NCBI RefSeq assembly: GCF_000430625.1
Contig: NZ_AUMJ01000019.1
Location: forward strand, 32,979-96,978
Length of the DNA stretch: 64,000 nt
DNA from: Aneurinibacillus terranovensis DSM 18919
GTDB lineage: Bacteria > Bacillota > Bacilli > Aneurinibacillales > Aneurinibacillaceae
Reading direction: 5' to 3'
Of the stretch, positions 26,465 through 37,364 are shown in pieces. Both the position numbers and the translations under genes were made by a program. The notes under the pieces were generated by a model. The model was not told where the DNA came from. It was given only the letters and a program-made list of their open reading frames with translations, and searched no databases. The stretch's first letter is position 1, and the number at the start of each line of letters is the position of its first letter.

Positions 26465-27835
26465 ATGGCGAAATATAAATCAAAATATGTATGTCAAGAA
26501 TGTGGATACGAATCACCAAAATGGATGGGGAAGTGTCCCGGATGCGGAAGCTGGAATACGCTCGTTGAGGAACTGGAGGATAAAGATAAGAAAAGTCCGG
26601 GAATGCGTACGATATCGGCATCTTCTTTGCGTCCTGCCCCTATAACCCGGATTATCAGCGAGGAAGAGCCCCGGCTCGATACGAACATGAGTGAATTAAA
26701 CCGTGTGCTTGGGGGCGGGGTTGTACCCGGTTCACTTGTGCTTGTGGGCGGTGACCCTGGAATCGGGAAATCTACGCTCCTTCTTCAGACCTCACAGCAG
26801 TTAGCCGGTAACGGAATCAAGGTACTCTATATATCAGGGGAAGAATCGGCAAAACAGATTAAACTTCGTGCGGAAAGGCTTGGCGCCGAAAGTGAAAATT
26901 TGTTTGTGCTGGCGGAAACCGACCTTTTCCTTCTGGAACAGCAAATAGTAGAGCTGATGCCATCGGTTGTTATTATTGATTCTATTCAGACTATTTTTTA
27001 TCCTGACATTACATCTGCTCCGGGCAGCGTGGCGCAGGTCCGTGAATGTACGGCCCATCTAATGAAACTTGCCAAGACAAAAGACATTGCGATTATGATT
27101 GTCGGTCATGTTACGAAGCAGGGCGCGATTGCGGGCCCGCGGCTTTTAGAGCATATGGTGGATTCTGTTCTGTATTTTGAAGGCGAGCGGCACAACACAT
27201 ACCGCATTTTGCGTGCGGTTAAAAACCGTTTTGGTTCCACGAATGAGATTGGAATTTTTGAAATGGCCGAGAAAGGCCTTGTCGAAGTTAGCAACCCTTC
27301 CGAGATGTTCCTGTCTGAACGTTCGCTGGGTGTTGCAGGATCCACTGTAGTGGCAAGCATGGAGGGCACAAGGCCCGTACTTGTTGAACTGCAGGCGCTG
27401 GTGACGCCAACCGGGTTCGCAACTCCCCGAAGAATGGCAACCGGGGTGGACTATAATCGAATTTCCATGATTATGGCCGTACTGGAAAAAAGGGTCGGGC
27501 TGCTTTTGCAGAATCAGGATGCTTATGTTAACGTCGCAGGGGGGGTGCGCCTGGATGAACCGGCGATAGATCTGGCGATAGCTGTCAGCCTGGCATCCAG
27601 TTTTCGTGACCGGCAGACCCGGCCGTATGACGTGGTGATTGGGGAAGTTGGTCTGACGGGTGAAGTAAGAGGAGTGTCCCGCATCGAACAGCGGGTGAAA
27701 GAAGCGCAAAAACTTGGGTTTAAACGGGTGATTATTCCGGCAAAAAATGCTGTAGGCTGGGAGTATCCGGAAGGTGTAGAGATTGTTAGTATACACACGG
27801 TGTCTGATGCACTGCGGGAAACGTTGGGGGGATAA
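26465..27835 (+). CDS. radA: DNA repair protein RadA/Sms
   Basis: A RecA-like branch-migration helicase for recombination and transformation. 456 residues: zinc ribbon [19 protein letters not shown] (9-30), Walker [11 protein letters not shown], the RadA motif [11 protein letters not shown], and a C-terminal Lon-protease-like ring domain ([20 protein letters not shown]). Its stop is 1 bp from the disA start. Confidence 0.95.
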   Translation: MAKYKSKYVCQECGYESPKWMGKCPGCGSWNTLVEELEDKDKKSPGMRTISASSLRPAPITRIISEEEPRLDTNMSELNRVLGGGVVPGSLVLVGGDPGIGKSTLLLQTSQQLAGNGIKVLYISGEESAKQIKLRAERLGAESENLFVLAETDLFLLEQQIVELMPSVVIIDSIQTIFYPDITSAPGSVAQVRECTAHLMKLAKTKDIAIMIVGHVTKQGAIAGPRLLEHMVDSVLYFEGERHNTYRILRAVKNRFGSTNEIGIFEMAEKGLVEVSNPSEMFLSERSLGVAGSTVVASMEGTRPVLVELQALVTPTGFATPRRMATGVDYNRISMIMAVLEKRVGLLLQNQDAYVNVAGGVRLDEPAIDLAIAVSLASSFRDRQTRPYDVVIGEVGLTGEVRGVSRIEQRVKEAQKLGFKRVIIPAKNAVGWEYPEGVEIVSIHTVSDALRETLGG

Positions 27836-27836
27836 C

Positions 27837-28916
27837 ATGGTAACGGACAATAAACGCGAACAATTTATTGCTGAGGTTCTCCGCATGGTCTCTCCGGGAA
27901 CGCCACTGCGCGAGGGGCTGGAGAATGTGCTGCGCGCTAAAACAGGAGCCCTCATTGTAGTAGGGAATTCTCCTCTGATTCAAACGATTGTTGACGGCGG
28001 ATTTTCTATTAATTGCGAGCTTACACCGGCTCATCTTTATGAACTGGCCAAAATGGACGGGGCGATTATTCTAAGTGACGATGTTAAAAAAATACTATTT
28101 GCCAATACCCAGTTGATCCCTGATTCCTCCATTCCTTCTACGGAAACCGGGATCAGGCATCGTACGGCGGAACGCGTAGCGAGACAAACAGGGCAGCTGG
28201 TGATCTCGATTTCTCAACGGCGAAACGTGATCACTCTTTACCGGGGTCCTTACCGGTATTCGCTAAAAGATATCGGGGTGATTCTCACTAAGGCTAATCA
28301 AGCGATTCAGACGCTCGAAAAGTATAAATCCGTTCTCGACCAGGCTCTGACCAATCTGGGAGCGCTGGAATTCGAGGAATTAGTCACTCTCTACGAAGTG
28401 GCGATGGTCGTTCAGCGGATTGAAATGGTGCTGCGCATAAAGGCAGAAATTATTAAATATATAAATGAACTGGGGACAGAAGGCCGACTAATTAGTATGC
28501 AGCTGGAAGAGCTCGTTTCCAACGTTGAGGACGATGCGTATTTGCTAATTAAAGACTACTGCAAGGATGGGGATGAAACCGATCCGGAGGCCGTTCTCGC
28601 TCAGTTGCATAAGCTTTCGGCAGATGAATTGCTTGAGCCGCTTCATCTCTTGAAAATTTTAGGCTATACGGGAAATGCCGGTTTAAGTGATGAACCTGTT
28701 TTCCCGCGCGGTTATCGTATCCTGAGTAAAATTCCGCGTTTGCCGGGTTCGATTGTGACGAATCTTATCGAACAGTTTTCTTCCCTTCCACAGGTGATGA
28801 TGGCGACTATTGAAGAATTAGATGAGGTGGAAGGCATCGGCGAGGTTCGGGCGCGTGCCATTAAAGAAGGGCTGAAAAGGATCCAGGAACAGGTGTTTAT
28901 TGACAGACACATTTAA
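27837..28916 (+). CDS. disA: DNA integrity scanning diadenylate cyclase DisA
   Basis: Makes c-di-AMP and scans DNA for lesions. 359 residues from the ATG behind GGGGGGAT (an upstream GTG at 27783 lies inside radA). DAC domain with [10 protein letters not shown] and [17 protein letters not shown] (the DGA and RHR motifs), a helical linker, and a C-terminal HhH DNA-binding domain ([20 protein letters not shown]). Adjacent to radA, with which it is known to act. Confidence 0.95.
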   Translation: MVTDNKREQFIAEVLRMVSPGTPLREGLENVLRAKTGALIVVGNSPLIQTIVDGGFSINCELTPAHLYELAKMDGAIILSDDVKKILFANTQLIPDSSIPSTETGIRHRTAERVARQTGQLVISISQRRNVITLYRGPYRYSLKDIGVILTKANQAIQTLEKYKSVLDQALTNLGALEFEELVTLYEVAMVVQRIEMVLRIKAEIIKYINELGTEGRLISMQLEELVSNVEDDAYLLIKDYCKDGDETDPEAVLAQLHKLSADELLEPLHLLKILGYTGNAGLSDEPVFPRGYRILSKIPRLPGSIVTNLIEQFSSLPQVMMATIEELDEVEGIGEVRARAIKEGLKRIQEQVFIDRHI

Positions 28917-28960
28917 TTCAGAATACAATAAGGTGGTTCGGATTGGGGGTATAAGGACGT

Positions 28961-29689
28961 ATGTTATTTAAACAAATTCCTAATGTATTTACTTTAGGAA
29001 ACCTTTTTCTAGGCATAGTTGCGATGATGTTAGCTTTTAATGGTGATTCACTTTACATTAACTATGCTGCTATCATGGTCATCATTGGGATGGTTCTGGA
29101 CGGATTGGATGGCCGCTTAGCCCGCATGCTCAACGTGCAGAGCGATTTCGGTAAAGAGCTTGATTCGCTGTCCGACGTCGTAACGTTTGGCGTAGCACCG
29201 GCTTTAATTATGTACGTGGTTTTGTTGCAGGAAATCGGCTGGATCGGGATTGCGCTAACAGGCTTGTTCCCAATTTGCGGAGCTCTTCGCCTGGCCCGGT
29301 TTAACTCAACAAAAAGCGGAAATACCGGTTATTTTGTTGGTCTGCCCATTACAGCGGCAGGCGGGGTGCTTGCGACACTTGCACTTTATCACCATACGTT
29401 TCATGCCATTTATTTAATTATAGGGATGATTGGACTTTCCTATCTCATGGTCAGCAATATTAAATATCCTAATTTCAAAAAAGTAGGGATTCCACGTTCA
29501 GCCTACTGGGTGACACCGATTATTATTGCTGTTGTTGCTGTATTTGTGATGAAATTCCCGGCTCAAGTGCCGATGATAGTATTTGTCCCTCTTGTATTCT
29601 ATGCTTTTTACGGCCTTAAAAAAAACACAGAGCGTTTTCTGCGGAAACGCGCGCAGCGGAACGCGGATGAAGAATTTATGAAATCATAA
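28961..29689 (+). CDS. pssA: CDP-diacylglycerol-serine O-phosphatidyltransferase
   Basis: Makes phosphatidylserine in the membrane. 242 residues, about six to eight helices. The CDP-alcohol phosphotransferase motif DGRLARMLNVQSDFGKELDS has the required D-G-x2-A-R-x8-G-x3-D pattern. It ends with a basic tail. Followed by a strong terminator. Confidence 0.9.
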   Translation: MLFKQIPNVFTLGNLFLGIVAMMLAFNGDSLYINYAAIMVIIGMVLDGLDGRLARMLNVQSDFGKELDSLSDVVTFGVAPALIMYVVLLQEIGWIGIALTGLFPICGALRLARFNSTKSGNTGYFVGLPITAAGGVLATLALYHHTFHAIYLIIGMIGLSYLMVSNIKYPNFKKVGIPRSAYWVTPIIIAVVAVFVMKFPAQVPMIVFVPLVFYAFYGLKKNTERFLRKRAQRNADEEFMKS

Positions 29690-29738
29690 AAGGCATAGCC
29701 TGTACCACTTTTGTCGTGGTTGCGGGCTATGCCTTTTC
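29688..29738 (+). terminator. Terminator of radA-disA-pssA
   Basis: AAAAGGCATAGCC pairs with GGCTATGCCTTTT (12-13 bp) and ends in T. Confidence 0.85.
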
Positions 29739-29784
29739 ATGATCTGCGGCGTGAGTATGCTAGAACGTTTTTTTAACGATATTG

Positions 29785-29858
29785 TTGACATCTTTATTTT
29801 GTTTATGATATTATATTAAACTTAATTGTTGACAACAAGGTAGATTTTATGATATATT
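29785..29858 (+). promoter_or_regulatory. Tandem SigA-type promoters of carD
   Basis: TTGACA (29785) with TATTAT (29809), spacer 18; and TTGACA (29829) with TATATT (29853), spacer 18. Confidence 0.6.
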
Positions 29859-29874
29859 TGGAAAGGATACTCTG

Positions 29875-30369
29875 TTGGGGGTGGATTTGTTGTTTCGAAT
29901 TGGCGACAAGATTGTTTATCCGATGCACGGTGCAGGTGTTATTGAAGCCATTGAAGAAAGAGAAGTCCTTGGAGAAAAACAGCAGTATTATGTAATGAAG
30001 ATGCCGGTAGGGAATATGCAGGTCATGATTCCGCTCCAGAAAGTGTCGAACCTCGGCATACGCGAAGTGATCGACCTTGAAGCGCTTGAAACGGTATTAA
30101 CGATTTTGAGTGAAGAAGAAACCGATTTATCGATTAGCTGGAACCGTCGCTTTCGTAAAAATATGGACAAAATGAAGACGGGCGACATCTATGAAGTGGC
30201 CCGCGTTGTTCGTGATTTGATGCGAAGAGAGAGGGAGAAGGGGCTTTCAACAGGCGAACGTAAAATGTTGGATAATGCCCGGCAAATTTTAATTAGCGAG
30301 CTGGTTCTTGTGAAAGAGATTGATCAAGAACAAGCCACCCATTTGCTAGATGAAGTTGTTAATAGCTAG
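29875..30369 (+). CDS. CarD/CdnL-family RNA polymerase-interacting regulator
   Basis: 164 residues with the N-terminal RNAP-interacting Tudor-like domain (FRIGDKIVYPMHGAGVIEAI) and a helical C-terminal DNA-binding domain. CarD-family proteins stabilise open complexes, especially at rRNA promoters. TTG start behind AAAGGA; an internal TTG at 29890, giving MFRIGDK, behind GGGGGTGGA is an equally good start and matches relatives better. Own promoters and terminator. Confidence 0.88.
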   Translation: MGVDLLFRIGDKIVYPMHGAGVIEAIEEREVLGEKQQYYVMKMPVGNMQVMIPLQKVSNLGIREVIDLEALETVLTILSEEETDLSISWNRRFRKNMDKMKTGDIYEVARVVRDLMRREREKGLSTGERKMLDNARQILISELVLVKEIDQEQATHLLDEVVNS

Positions 30370-30383
30370 AGAGGAAGAAGAGG

Positions 30384-30412
30384 AGCTTCTCTAAGAGAAG
30401 CTTTTTTTTTTA
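30384..30412 (+). terminator. Terminator of carD
   Basis: AGCTTCTC-TAA-GAGAAGCT followed by nine T. Confidence 0.9.
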
Positions 30413-30480
30413 TTATTTTTTGATTAAAATCGATTTTTAATTGGTAGATATGACTATAATGAGGTAAAGGAGGTGAATGT

Positions 30481-31578
30481 ATGTTAAAAAGAATTGTACA
30501 GTTATTCTTTCTGTTAGTCGGTGGCGGGCTTGGGTTTCAGTTCGGCCCAAATGTATTTCACATGCTTGGTTCTTCGCTTAATTTTGGAAAAGTGCCGGGC
30601 GACGAGTATATTGGAGCCATTGTTGGGGCGGTGGTTCTATTCCTCATTACCGCATGGCCGACCGATTATCTTGTTACTACCATACGCCGCAGTGAAGAAA
30701 CACTTACCAAACTTCCAATTACGGATATTTTATTTGGGTCAATGGGGTTAATTATCGGACTTATTGTTGCATTTTTACTTTTCCTCCCTATTACGAACAT
30801 CCCGATACCAATCGTTGCGAAACTGCTGCCGTTATTTATTTCTGTGCTATGCGGATATTTTGGTTTTCAGGTGGCGCTCAAAAAACGTGATGAGATCATG
30901 TCTGTTTTTTCTATTGGGCGATTAAACAGGGAGAAAAAGAAAGAAGAAAAACAAGGGTCAGCAAGCAATGTTGAGTATAAAATTCTTGATACGAGCGTGA
31001 TCATTGATGGCCGGATTGCGGACATTTGCAAAACCGGCTTTATCGAAGGCGCGCTTGTTATCCCGGAATTCGTTCTGGAAGAATTGCAGCATATTGCAGA
31101 CTCATCTGATGCCCTGAAACGCAACCGCGGGCGGCGCGGCCTGGATATCCTGAATAAAATCCAGAAAGAACTTAACGTGAAAGTCATCATTACGGAGCAG
31201 GACTTTGAAGATATAAGCGAAGTTGACAGCAAGCTTGTCAAGCTGGCCAAAGTAATGAAGGGCAAAGTTGTCACCAATGACTTTAACTTAAACAAAGTAT
31301 GTGAATTGCAGGGAGTTTCTGTTCTCAATATTAACGATTTAGCCAATGCTGTTAAGCCTGTTGTTTTACCGGGTGAAGTTCTTCACGTACAGGTTATTAA
31401 GGATGGTAAAGAGAACGGTCAAGGCGTAGCTTATCTGGACGATGGAACCATGATTGTCGTAGAAGGCGGCCGGGAATACATTGGTTCATATATTGATGTC
31501 ATTGTGACGAGTGTATTGCAAACATCCGCGGGGCGAATGATCTTTGCCAAACCGAAACTCATGGAGAAAGCTCTGTAA
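30481..31578 (+). CDS. yacL: Membrane PIN/TRAM-domain protein (YacL)
   Basis: 365 residues: four N-terminal membrane helices (to about 135), a PIN nuclease-like domain starting [20 protein letters not shown] with the acidic residues D-D-E-D expected for metal binding, and a C-terminal TRAM RNA-binding domain ([20 protein letters not shown]). Conserved between disA and ispD in Bacillales. RNA-related role inferred from domains. Confidence 0.9.
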   Translation: MLKRIVQLFFLLVGGGLGFQFGPNVFHMLGSSLNFGKVPGDEYIGAIVGAVVLFLITAWPTDYLVTTIRRSEETLTKLPITDILFGSMGLIIGLIVAFLLFLPITNIPIPIVAKLLPLFISVLCGYFGFQVALKKRDEIMSVFSIGRLNREKKKEEKQGSASNVEYKILDTSVIIDGRIADICKTGFIEGALVIPEFVLEELQHIADSSDALKRNRGRRGLDILNKIQKELNVKVIITEQDFEDISEVDSKLVKLAKVMKGKVVTNDFNLNKVCELQGVSVLNINDLANAVKPVVLPGEVLHVQVIKDGKENGQGVAYLDDGTMIVVEGGREYIGSYIDVIVTSVLQTSAGRMIFAKPKLMEKAL

Positions 31579-31620
31579 CTTTTCTGTAAGAACGGATAAG
31601 AATAGGTGAGTGGATACAGC

Positions 31621-32298
31621 ATGCAAATCGGAGTGGTCATTGCGGCTGCCGGACAGGGAAAGAGAATGGGCGGCACTGTAAAAAAGCAATTTATTGAAGT
31701 TGAAGGAAAAGCGGTGCTTTTGCATACGCTTGATATATTTGCAGGATTAACTGAAGTGAGCGAAACGATTGTCGTCACCTCTGCAGAAGATATTGAACAA
31801 ACACGCGTACTGCTTCTGCCTTATCCCGGTGTCCGAGTTATAACGGGAGGGGCAGAGCGGCAGGACAGTGTCCGTTTAGGCCTGGACGCTCTTCGTCATT
31901 CTGATTATGTTCTTATTCACGATGGCGCACGCCCCTTTGTATCCCGTGGTACACTTAAAAAACTTATTCGTGTAATGAAAGACACAGGGGCGGCCACTCT
32001 CGCTGTCCCTGTAAAAGATACGATCAAGCAGGTAGGTGAGCATGGGGTTATCCTTTCTACACCCCCGCGAAAGAGCTTGTGGGCTGTTCAAACGCCACAA
32101 GCTTTTCATCTTTCTGTTATCAGGGAAGCACATGAGCGGGCGAGAAGAGACGGGTTTATCGGCACGGATGATGCCTCGCTCGTTGAGCGCACCGGGAAAA
32201 CTGTTTTTATCGTAGAAGGAGAATATACGAACATTAAGCTAACGACTCCGGAGGACTTGCTGTTCGGGGAGGTCATTCTGAAACAGAGAATGAGATAA
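31621..32298 (+). CDS. ispD: 2-C-methyl-D-erythritol 4-phosphate cytidylyltransferase
   Basis: Third step of the MEP isoprenoid pathway: CTP plus MEP gives CDP-ME. About 225 residues, with the CTP loop [31 protein letters not shown] and [10 protein letters not shown] prefer the ATG ([11 protein letters not shown]) over an in-frame GTG at 31606. Next gene ispF catalyses a later step. Confidence 0.93.
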   Translation: MQIGVVIAAAGQGKRMGGTVKKQFIEVEGKAVLLHTLDIFAGLTEVSETIVVTSAEDIEQTRVLLLPYPGVRVITGGAERQDSVRLGLDALRHSDYVLIHDGARPFVSRGTLKKLIRVMKDTGAATLAVPVKDTIKQVGEHGVILSTPPRKSLWAVQTPQAFHLSVIREAHERARRDGFIGTDDASLVERTGKTVFIVEGEYTNIKLTTPEDLLFGEVILKQRMR

Positions 32299-32312
32299 GG
32301 AGAAATACGCGA

Positions 32313-32795
32313 ATGATACGAGTGGGACAAGGTTTTGATGTTCACCAGCTGGTGGAGGGACGCGAATTAATCGTTGGCGGGGTCAGTATCCCGTACGAGA
32401 AGGGGCTTCTGGGACATTCGGATGCAGATGTCCTCCTGCATGCGGTAACGGATGCCGTACTCGGTGCATTGGGGCTCGGCGATATTGGAAAGCATTTTCC
32501 TGATACGGATGCCACTTTTAAAGATGCCGACAGCCAGGTGCTGTTGAAAGAGGTATGGAAGCTTATCAAGGAAAAAGGCTACTTACTTGGCAATGCGGAT
32601 GCGACCATTATTGCACAGAAACCGAAGATGGCGCCCTATATCGACCGGATGCGAACCGTTCTCGCTGACTGCCTTGAGGCTGAAGTGGAACGCATTAATA
32701 TTAAAGCAACGACGACAGAAACCTTGGGATTTGCCGGACGTGGGGAAGGAATTGCCGCAATGGCGGTTGTATTGTTGCAAAAAGAAGGACTATAA
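32313..32795 (+). CDS. ispF: 2-C-methyl-D-erythritol 2,4-cyclodiphosphate synthase
   Basis: MEP pathway trimeric zinc enzyme, 160 residues. Zinc ligands in GQGFDVHQL (D, H) and the later His in [17 protein letters not shown]; substrate Thr region [17 protein letters not shown]. 14 bp behind ispD; followed by a dispersed hairpin repeat. Confidence 0.95.
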   Translation: MIRVGQGFDVHQLVEGRELIVGGVSIPYEKGLLGHSDADVLLHAVTDAVLGALGLGDIGKHFPDTDATFKDADSQVLLKEVWKLIKEKGYLLGNADATIIAQKPKMAPYIDRMRTVLADCLEAEVERINIKATTTETLGFAGRGEGIAAMAVVLLQKEGL

Positions 32796-32807
32796 TAAAC
32801 TCTAAAG

Positions 32808-32894
32808 AAAACTTGGTTAGCGCCAAGCCGAAGGCGCGGCGATAGCCTTAGTCGCACTTATGCGTATAAGAAAGTTATACTTTCTTATACGCTG
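32808..32894 (+). repeat. Dispersed intergenic hairpin repeat, copy A (ispF-gltX)
   Basis: Starts AAAACTTGGTTAGCGCC, continues GCGATAGCCTTAGTCGCAC and ends in a perfect 14-bp hairpin with a 3-nt loop (32862-32875 with 32879-32892). It shares this order of blocks with 38107-38190 and, reversed, with 56986-57062 and partly 34721-34756. Confidence 0.75.
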
Positions 32895-32931
32895 AATAAA
32901 AGATAGAACACAGCAAAGGACGGTGGCAGTC

Positions 32932-34407
32932 ATGTCGAAAGAAGTACGCGTCCGGTTTGCACCCAGCCCGACCGGACATTTACATATTGGTGGTGCTCGC
33001 TCCGCACTCTTCAACTATTTTTTCGCTCGTCATCATGGCGGGAAGTTTATCATTCGCATTGAAGATACGGATCGCAAGAGAAATGTGGAGGATGCGGAAG
33101 CGAAACTTATCGAAAGCATGCGCTGGATCGGTACGGAATGGGATGAAAGTATCGATAAAGAAGGCCAATATGGCCCTTATCGTTCCATGGATCGCCTGGA
33201 AATTTATACGGAGTACCTGAATAAGCTATTGGAGGAAGGAAAAGCTTACCATTGCTATTGTACGGAGGATGAGTTGAACGAGGAACGGGAAGCGCAAAAA
33301 GCCCGCGGTGAAATGCCGCGTTATTCGGGAAAGTGCCGTTGCCTGACTTCGGAGCAGATTTCCACCTTTAAGGCAGAAGGCCGCACATCCTCCATTCGGT
33401 TCCGCGTCCCGGAAAATAAAGAATTTGTTGTTCATGACCATATCCGTGGGGAAGTGACATTTGACTCGAACGGGATCGGCGACTTCGTCATTGCCCGACC
33501 TGACGGAATCCCAACCTATAATTTTGCTGTTACGATCGACGATTACCTGATGAAAATCAGCCATGTTATCCGGGGGGAGGAACACCTTTCCAACACGCCC
33601 AGACAACTGATGATATATGATGCGTTTGGCTGGGAAACGCCGGATTTTGCCCATGTATCCCTTATTCTGAATCCTGACCGCCAGAAGATGAGCAAACGTG
33701 ACGAGTCGATTATCCAATTTGTGGAACAATACCGTGAACTTGGCTATCTGCCGGAAGCTCTAGTGAATTTTCTCGCTCTGCTTGGATGGTCGCCTGAAGG
33801 GGAAGAAGAAATTTTCACGATGGAGGAGCTGATTAAGCGTTTCACATTGGATCGCGTGTCAAAATCACCTTCCGTATTTGATATTGAAAAGCTCAATTGG
33901 ATGAACAACCATTACATGAAGCTGGCGCCGCTGGAACGGATTGTCGACCTGGCCCTCCCGCATATGCAAAAAGCCGGGCAGCTTCCGGAACAGCTTTCAC
34001 CTGAACAGCGCGCGTGGGCTGAACAAGTGATCGCACTTTATCAGGAGCAGATGGCATACGCCGCACAAATCGTGAATCTCGCTTCTCTTTTCTTCACGAA
34101 TGAACTGGAATATAATGAAGAAGCGAAGCAAGTCCTGGCGGAAGAACAGGTGCCCGAGGTGATGAGAGCCTTCCATGAAGAAATCGTGAACGGAGACGAC
34201 TACACACCGGACTTCATTAAACAAGCGTTGAAAAATGTGCAGAAAGCAACCGGGCATAAAGGAAAGAAATTATTTATGCCTGTTCGTGTGGCTGCTACCG
34301 GTGTAACCCATGGGCCGGATCTTGCTACGTCGCTTTACTTGCTGGGCCGTGACAAGGTTGCTGCGCGTGTGCTGAATGTAGCGGATAACCATAAGCAATT
34401 TGTTTAA
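32932..34407 (+). CDS. gltX: Glutamyl-tRNA synthetase
   Basis: Charges tRNA-Glu, and in this phylum also tRNA-Gln as a step to Gln-tRNA. 491 residues from the ATG (GTG at 32923 less likely). Class I signatures: HIGG in [20 protein letters not shown] and KMSKRDES; a CYCTEDE zinc-like segment; C-terminal anticodon domain ([20 protein letters not shown]). No T-box is seen upstream; the spacer holds repeat copy A instead. Confidence 0.95.
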   Translation: MSKEVRVRFAPSPTGHLHIGGARSALFNYFFARHHGGKFIIRIEDTDRKRNVEDAEAKLIESMRWIGTEWDESIDKEGQYGPYRSMDRLEIYTEYLNKLLEEGKAYHCYCTEDELNEEREAQKARGEMPRYSGKCRCLTSEQISTFKAEGRTSSIRFRVPENKEFVVHDHIRGEVTFDSNGIGDFVIARPDGIPTYNFAVTIDDYLMKISHVIRGEEHLSNTPRQLMIYDAFGWETPDFAHVSLILNPDRQKMSKRDESIIQFVEQYRELGYLPEALVNFLALLGWSPEGEEEIFTMEELIKRFTLDRVSKSPSVFDIEKLNWMNNHYMKLAPLERIVDLALPHMQKAGQLPEQLSPEQRAWAEQVIALYQEQMAYAAQIVNLASLFFTNELEYNEEAKQVLAEEQVPEVMRAFHEEIVNGDDYTPDFIKQALKNVQKATGHKGKKLFMPVRVAATGVTHGPDLATSLYLLGRDKVAARVLNVADNHKQFV

Positions 34408-34434
34408 ATATTGAACAGCATTGAACGGAAGAAG

Positions 34435-34707
34435 TACGGGAAGTAGAAAAGCACAGAGAGGGCTATCGCTGCATAAGCAGTGGCTGGAAGTGGCCTGCCG
34501 ATCTTTCCCGGAAATGCCTCCGTTGGCCGGACCTTTGAACATGAGCAGTAGGAGGTCCCGTTTCCCGCGTTAAGGGATTCGAGAACATCGCGAAATAGCT
34601 CCTGCTTACAGCAGGCCGTTGAAAGCAGAGTTGCATGTGATGGATTCAGAGTGGAACCGCGTAATTGTACGCCTCTGTAGCCTTCATTGGCTATGGGGGC
34701 GTTTTTT
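34435..34707 (+). promoter_or_regulatory. T-box leader of cysE-cysS
   Basis: The T-box core AGAGTGGAACCGCG is at 34648-34661. It is followed by a terminator ACGCC..GGGGGCGTTTTTT (34669-34707). Upstream lies a long structured Stem I region. A TGC at 34515-34517 in the context GGAAATGCCTCC is a good Cys specifier candidate. Uncharged tRNA-Cys would switch the leader to antitermination. Core and terminator are clear; the exact 5' end and specifier are inferred. Confidence 0.85.
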
Positions 34708-34720
34708 AGTAGACAAAGGT

Positions 34721-34756
34721 TACCGCATGCGCCTCTCAGGCGCTAGCCAAGTTTTG
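34721..34756 (-). repeat. Dispersed hairpin repeat, copy D (partial, reversed)
   Basis: The complement reads AAAACTTGGCTAGCGCC, a small GCGCC..GGCGC stem, then CATGCGGTA. It matches the start of copies A and B but lacks the distal hairpin. It lies between the T-box terminator and cysE. Confidence 0.55.
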
Positions 34757-34789
34757 ATCAGTGAAAAGACGGAAAGGGGGTAACATCCT

Positions 34790-35437
34790 ATGTTCAAAAA
34801 CATACGCCAGGATATCCGGTGTATATTTGAACGAGACCCGGCAGCCAGAAGTACACTTGAAGTGATTTTGACCTATTCCGGACTTCATGCTATCTGGTTT
34901 TATCGTATCAGCCATAAGCTGTGGGAAAAGAAGATTTTTACGCTTGCACGCATTGTCTCACAGATAGGAAGATTTTTTACCGGAATTGAAATTCATCCCG
35001 GCGCCAGAATTGGCAAGGGGTTATTTATTGACCACGGCATGGGGGTTGTCATTGGGGAAACGTGTGAAATTGGTGATAATGTGACCTTGTACCAGGGAGT
35101 TACGCTGGGAGGAACCGGGAAAGAAAAAGGAAAGCGGCATCCGACGATTGGGAATAATGTTCTTATCGCTTCTGGTGCCAAGGTGCTCGGTTCTATGAAG
35201 ATTGGAGATAATTCAAAAATTGGAGCAGGGGCTATTGTGCTGCAGGAAGTTCCTCCAAATTCAACGGTTGTGGGCATGAAGGGCCGGATTATTATTCAGG
35301 ACGGGGTAAGGGTACAGCAGGATTTTGACCAGGTAAACCTGCCTGATCCGATTGCTGAAATGATGCGGGCAATGCAGCGCGAAATTGATGAACTTCGGCA
35401 GGAGATTAAGGATTTAAAGGAGAGTAAAGGAGAGTAA
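34790..35437 (+). CDS. cysE: Serine O-acetyltransferase
   Basis: First step of cysteine synthesis: acetyl-CoA plus serine gives O-acetylserine. 215 residues, with a helical N-terminus and a left-handed beta-helix of hexapeptide repeats ([40 protein letters not shown]). Active His/Asp in [13 protein letters not shown]. Cotranscribed with cysS behind a T-box. Confidence 0.94.
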   Translation: MFKNIRQDIRCIFERDPAARSTLEVILTYSGLHAIWFYRISHKLWEKKIFTLARIVSQIGRFFTGIEIHPGARIGKGLFIDHGMGVVIGETCEIGDNVTLYQGVTLGGTGKEKGKRHPTIGNNVLIASGAKVLGSMKIGDNSKIGAGAIVLQEVPPNSTVVGMKGRIIIQDGVRVQQDFDQVNLPDPIAEMMRAMQREIDELRQEIKDLKESKGE

Positions 35438-35454
35438 AGGAGAAAGGATATTTT

Positions 35455-36867
35455 ATGAGTAAGATAAGAATATATAATACGCTATCCGGAAAAAAAGAAG
35501 AGCTTATTCCGCTTGAACCGGGAAAAATTAAAATGTACGTTTGCGGTCCTACCGTTTATAACTACATTCACATTGGAAACGGCCGTCCGGCGATTATATT
35601 TGATGTCGTGCGCAGATATTTAACGTACCGTGGCTATGACGTCACGTATATTCAGAATTTTACCGACGTCGATGACAAATTAATCAAAAAGGCGGCAGAG
35701 ACAGGGGAAACCGTCCCTGAGGTAGCGCAGCGCTTTATCAAAGCGTATGAAGAGGATGTGCGCGCGCTTGGTGTACTGCAGGCGAACGTCCATCCGAAAG
35801 TAACGGATCATATGCCGGAAATCATCGCATTTATCGAGGGGTTGATTGAGAAGGGGCATGCTTACGCAGCCGGGGGAGACGTATATTTTCGGACCGCTTC
35901 TTTCCCGGAATACGGCAAGCTTTCCCACCAACACATTGCCGACCTGAAAGCGGGAGCGCGCATTGAAGTGAACGAAAAAAAGGATGATCCGCTTGATTTT
36001 GTGCTCTGGAAGCAGGCGAAGCCCGGGGAAATTTTCTGGGAAAGCCCGTGGGGAAAGGGAAGACCCGGGTGGCATATCGAGTGCTCAGCGATGTCCCTTA
36101 AGTATCTTGGTGAAACATTTGATATTCACGGTGGAGGACATGACCTTGCCTTCCCGCACCATGAAAATGAAATTGCCCAGTCAGAATGTTTAACCGGCCA
36201 TCCGATGGCTAGATACTGGATGCATAATGGGTATATTAATATTGATAATGAAAAAATGTCTAAATCGCTTGGAAACTTTGTGCTTGTTAAAGAACTGAGA
36301 GATGAGTATTCTCCGCGGGCTCTGCGTTTCTTTATGCTCAGCGCACATTATCGCAACCCGATTAACTTCAGCAAAGAACTCATCCAACAGGCAGTGAACA
36401 GCATTACCCGCATCGATAATGCGGTTCGCAATTTGAAGCACCGGAAAGAGACCGCGGTTGACGGGGAAATGACTGCGGAAGAGCGGCAAATTTTGGAGCG
36501 GTTCCGTCAAACGTTTATTGAAGAGATGGATAATGACTTTAATACGGCTGATGGAATTACCGTGCTGTTCGATATGGTGCGGGAAACCAATCAAATCCTT
36601 ACGGCACCTGCTGTGAAGCGGTCCCTGATTCAAGCGTATCTCTCCCTTTTTGACGAGTTCGGCGGTGTGCTTGGATTTACCTTTGGGGAAGCAGAAGAGA
36701 ATGGCCGCGGCCCATCGGATGAAGATGTTGAAAAGTTAATAGTAGAACGTGGAGAGGCGCGCAAAAACCGAAACTTTGCCCGTGCTGATGAGATAAGGGA
36801 TCAATTGCAGCAAATGGGGATTGTGCTGGAGGATACGCCCCAAGGCGTACGCTGGCATCGTAAATAG
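35455..36867 (+). CDS. cysS: Cysteinyl-tRNA synthetase
   Basis: 470 residues, class I: zinc Cys and HIGH-like motif in [30 protein letters not shown] with zinc ligands, KMSKSLGNF loop, and a C-terminal helical anticodon-binding part. Eighteen bp after cysE, whose 3' end carries a GGAGAGTAAA duplication. Confidence 0.95.
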   Translation: MSKIRIYNTLSGKKEELIPLEPGKIKMYVCGPTVYNYIHIGNGRPAIIFDVVRRYLTYRGYDVTYIQNFTDVDDKLIKKAAETGETVPEVAQRFIKAYEEDVRALGVLQANVHPKVTDHMPEIIAFIEGLIEKGHAYAAGGDVYFRTASFPEYGKLSHQHIADLKAGARIEVNEKKDDPLDFVLWKQAKPGEIFWESPWGKGRPGWHIECSAMSLKYLGETFDIHGGGHDLAFPHHENEIAQSECLTGHPMARYWMHNGYINIDNEKMSKSLGNFVLVKELRDEYSPRALRFFMLSAHYRNPINFSKELIQQAVNSITRIDNAVRNLKHRKETAVDGEMTAEERQILERFRQTFIEEMDNDFNTADGITVLFDMVRETNQILTAPAVKRSLIQAYLSLFDEFGGVLGFTFGEAEENGRGPSDEDVEKLIVERGEARKNRNFARADEIRDQLQQMGIVLEDTPQGVRWHRK

Positions 36868-36906
36868 GGGGAAAATTGCCGGGAAAATAGGGAATGAACA
36901 GGGGAT

Positions 36907-37347
36907 ATGATGAAGCAGGATAAACAAAAAAGGGATCCGCGCCAATTAAATTCATTGGCGCTAGCTTATATGGGAGACGCGGTTCTTGAGCTACGGGTTC
37001 GCCAGCATTTAATTGCAGCAGGGGAAGTAAAACCTAACCAGCTGCAGCGTATGGCTGTGCGATACGTTTCGGCCAAGGCCCAGGCTTCTATCGTCCACGG
37101 AATATGGGACAGATTAAGTGAGGAAGAACAGGCCGTCCTCCGAAGGGGCCGGAATGCGAAGTCAGCGACCATGCCTAAAAATGCAGAGGTCGCTGACTAC
37201 CGATTGAGTACGGGATTCGAAGCGCTGCTCGGCCTGCTTTATCTGACCGGGCAAGAGACCCGTTTGGATGAAATTCTGACCTATGCGCTTGAATGGGTAG
37301 AACATGGAGCGGCAAAGCCTTCGGGCAAACCGGACAACATCATCTAG
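36907..37347 (+). CDS. mrnC: Mini-ribonuclease III
   Basis: Matures 23S rRNA ends. 146 residues, an RNase III catalytic domain without dsRNA-binding domain: NSLALAYMGDAVLELRVRQH holds the catalytic Asp, with KNAEVADYRLSTGFEALLGL holding the Glu. Followed 17 bp later by rlmB. Confidence 0.92.
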   Translation: MMKQDKQKRDPRQLNSLALAYMGDAVLELRVRQHLIAAGEVKPNQLQRMAVRYVSAKAQASIVHGIWDRLSEEEQAVLRRGRNAKSATMPKNAEVADYRLSTGFEALLGLLYLTGQETRLDEILTYALEWVEHGAAKPSGKPDNII

Positions 37348-37364
37348 TATGAGGAGTTTATATT

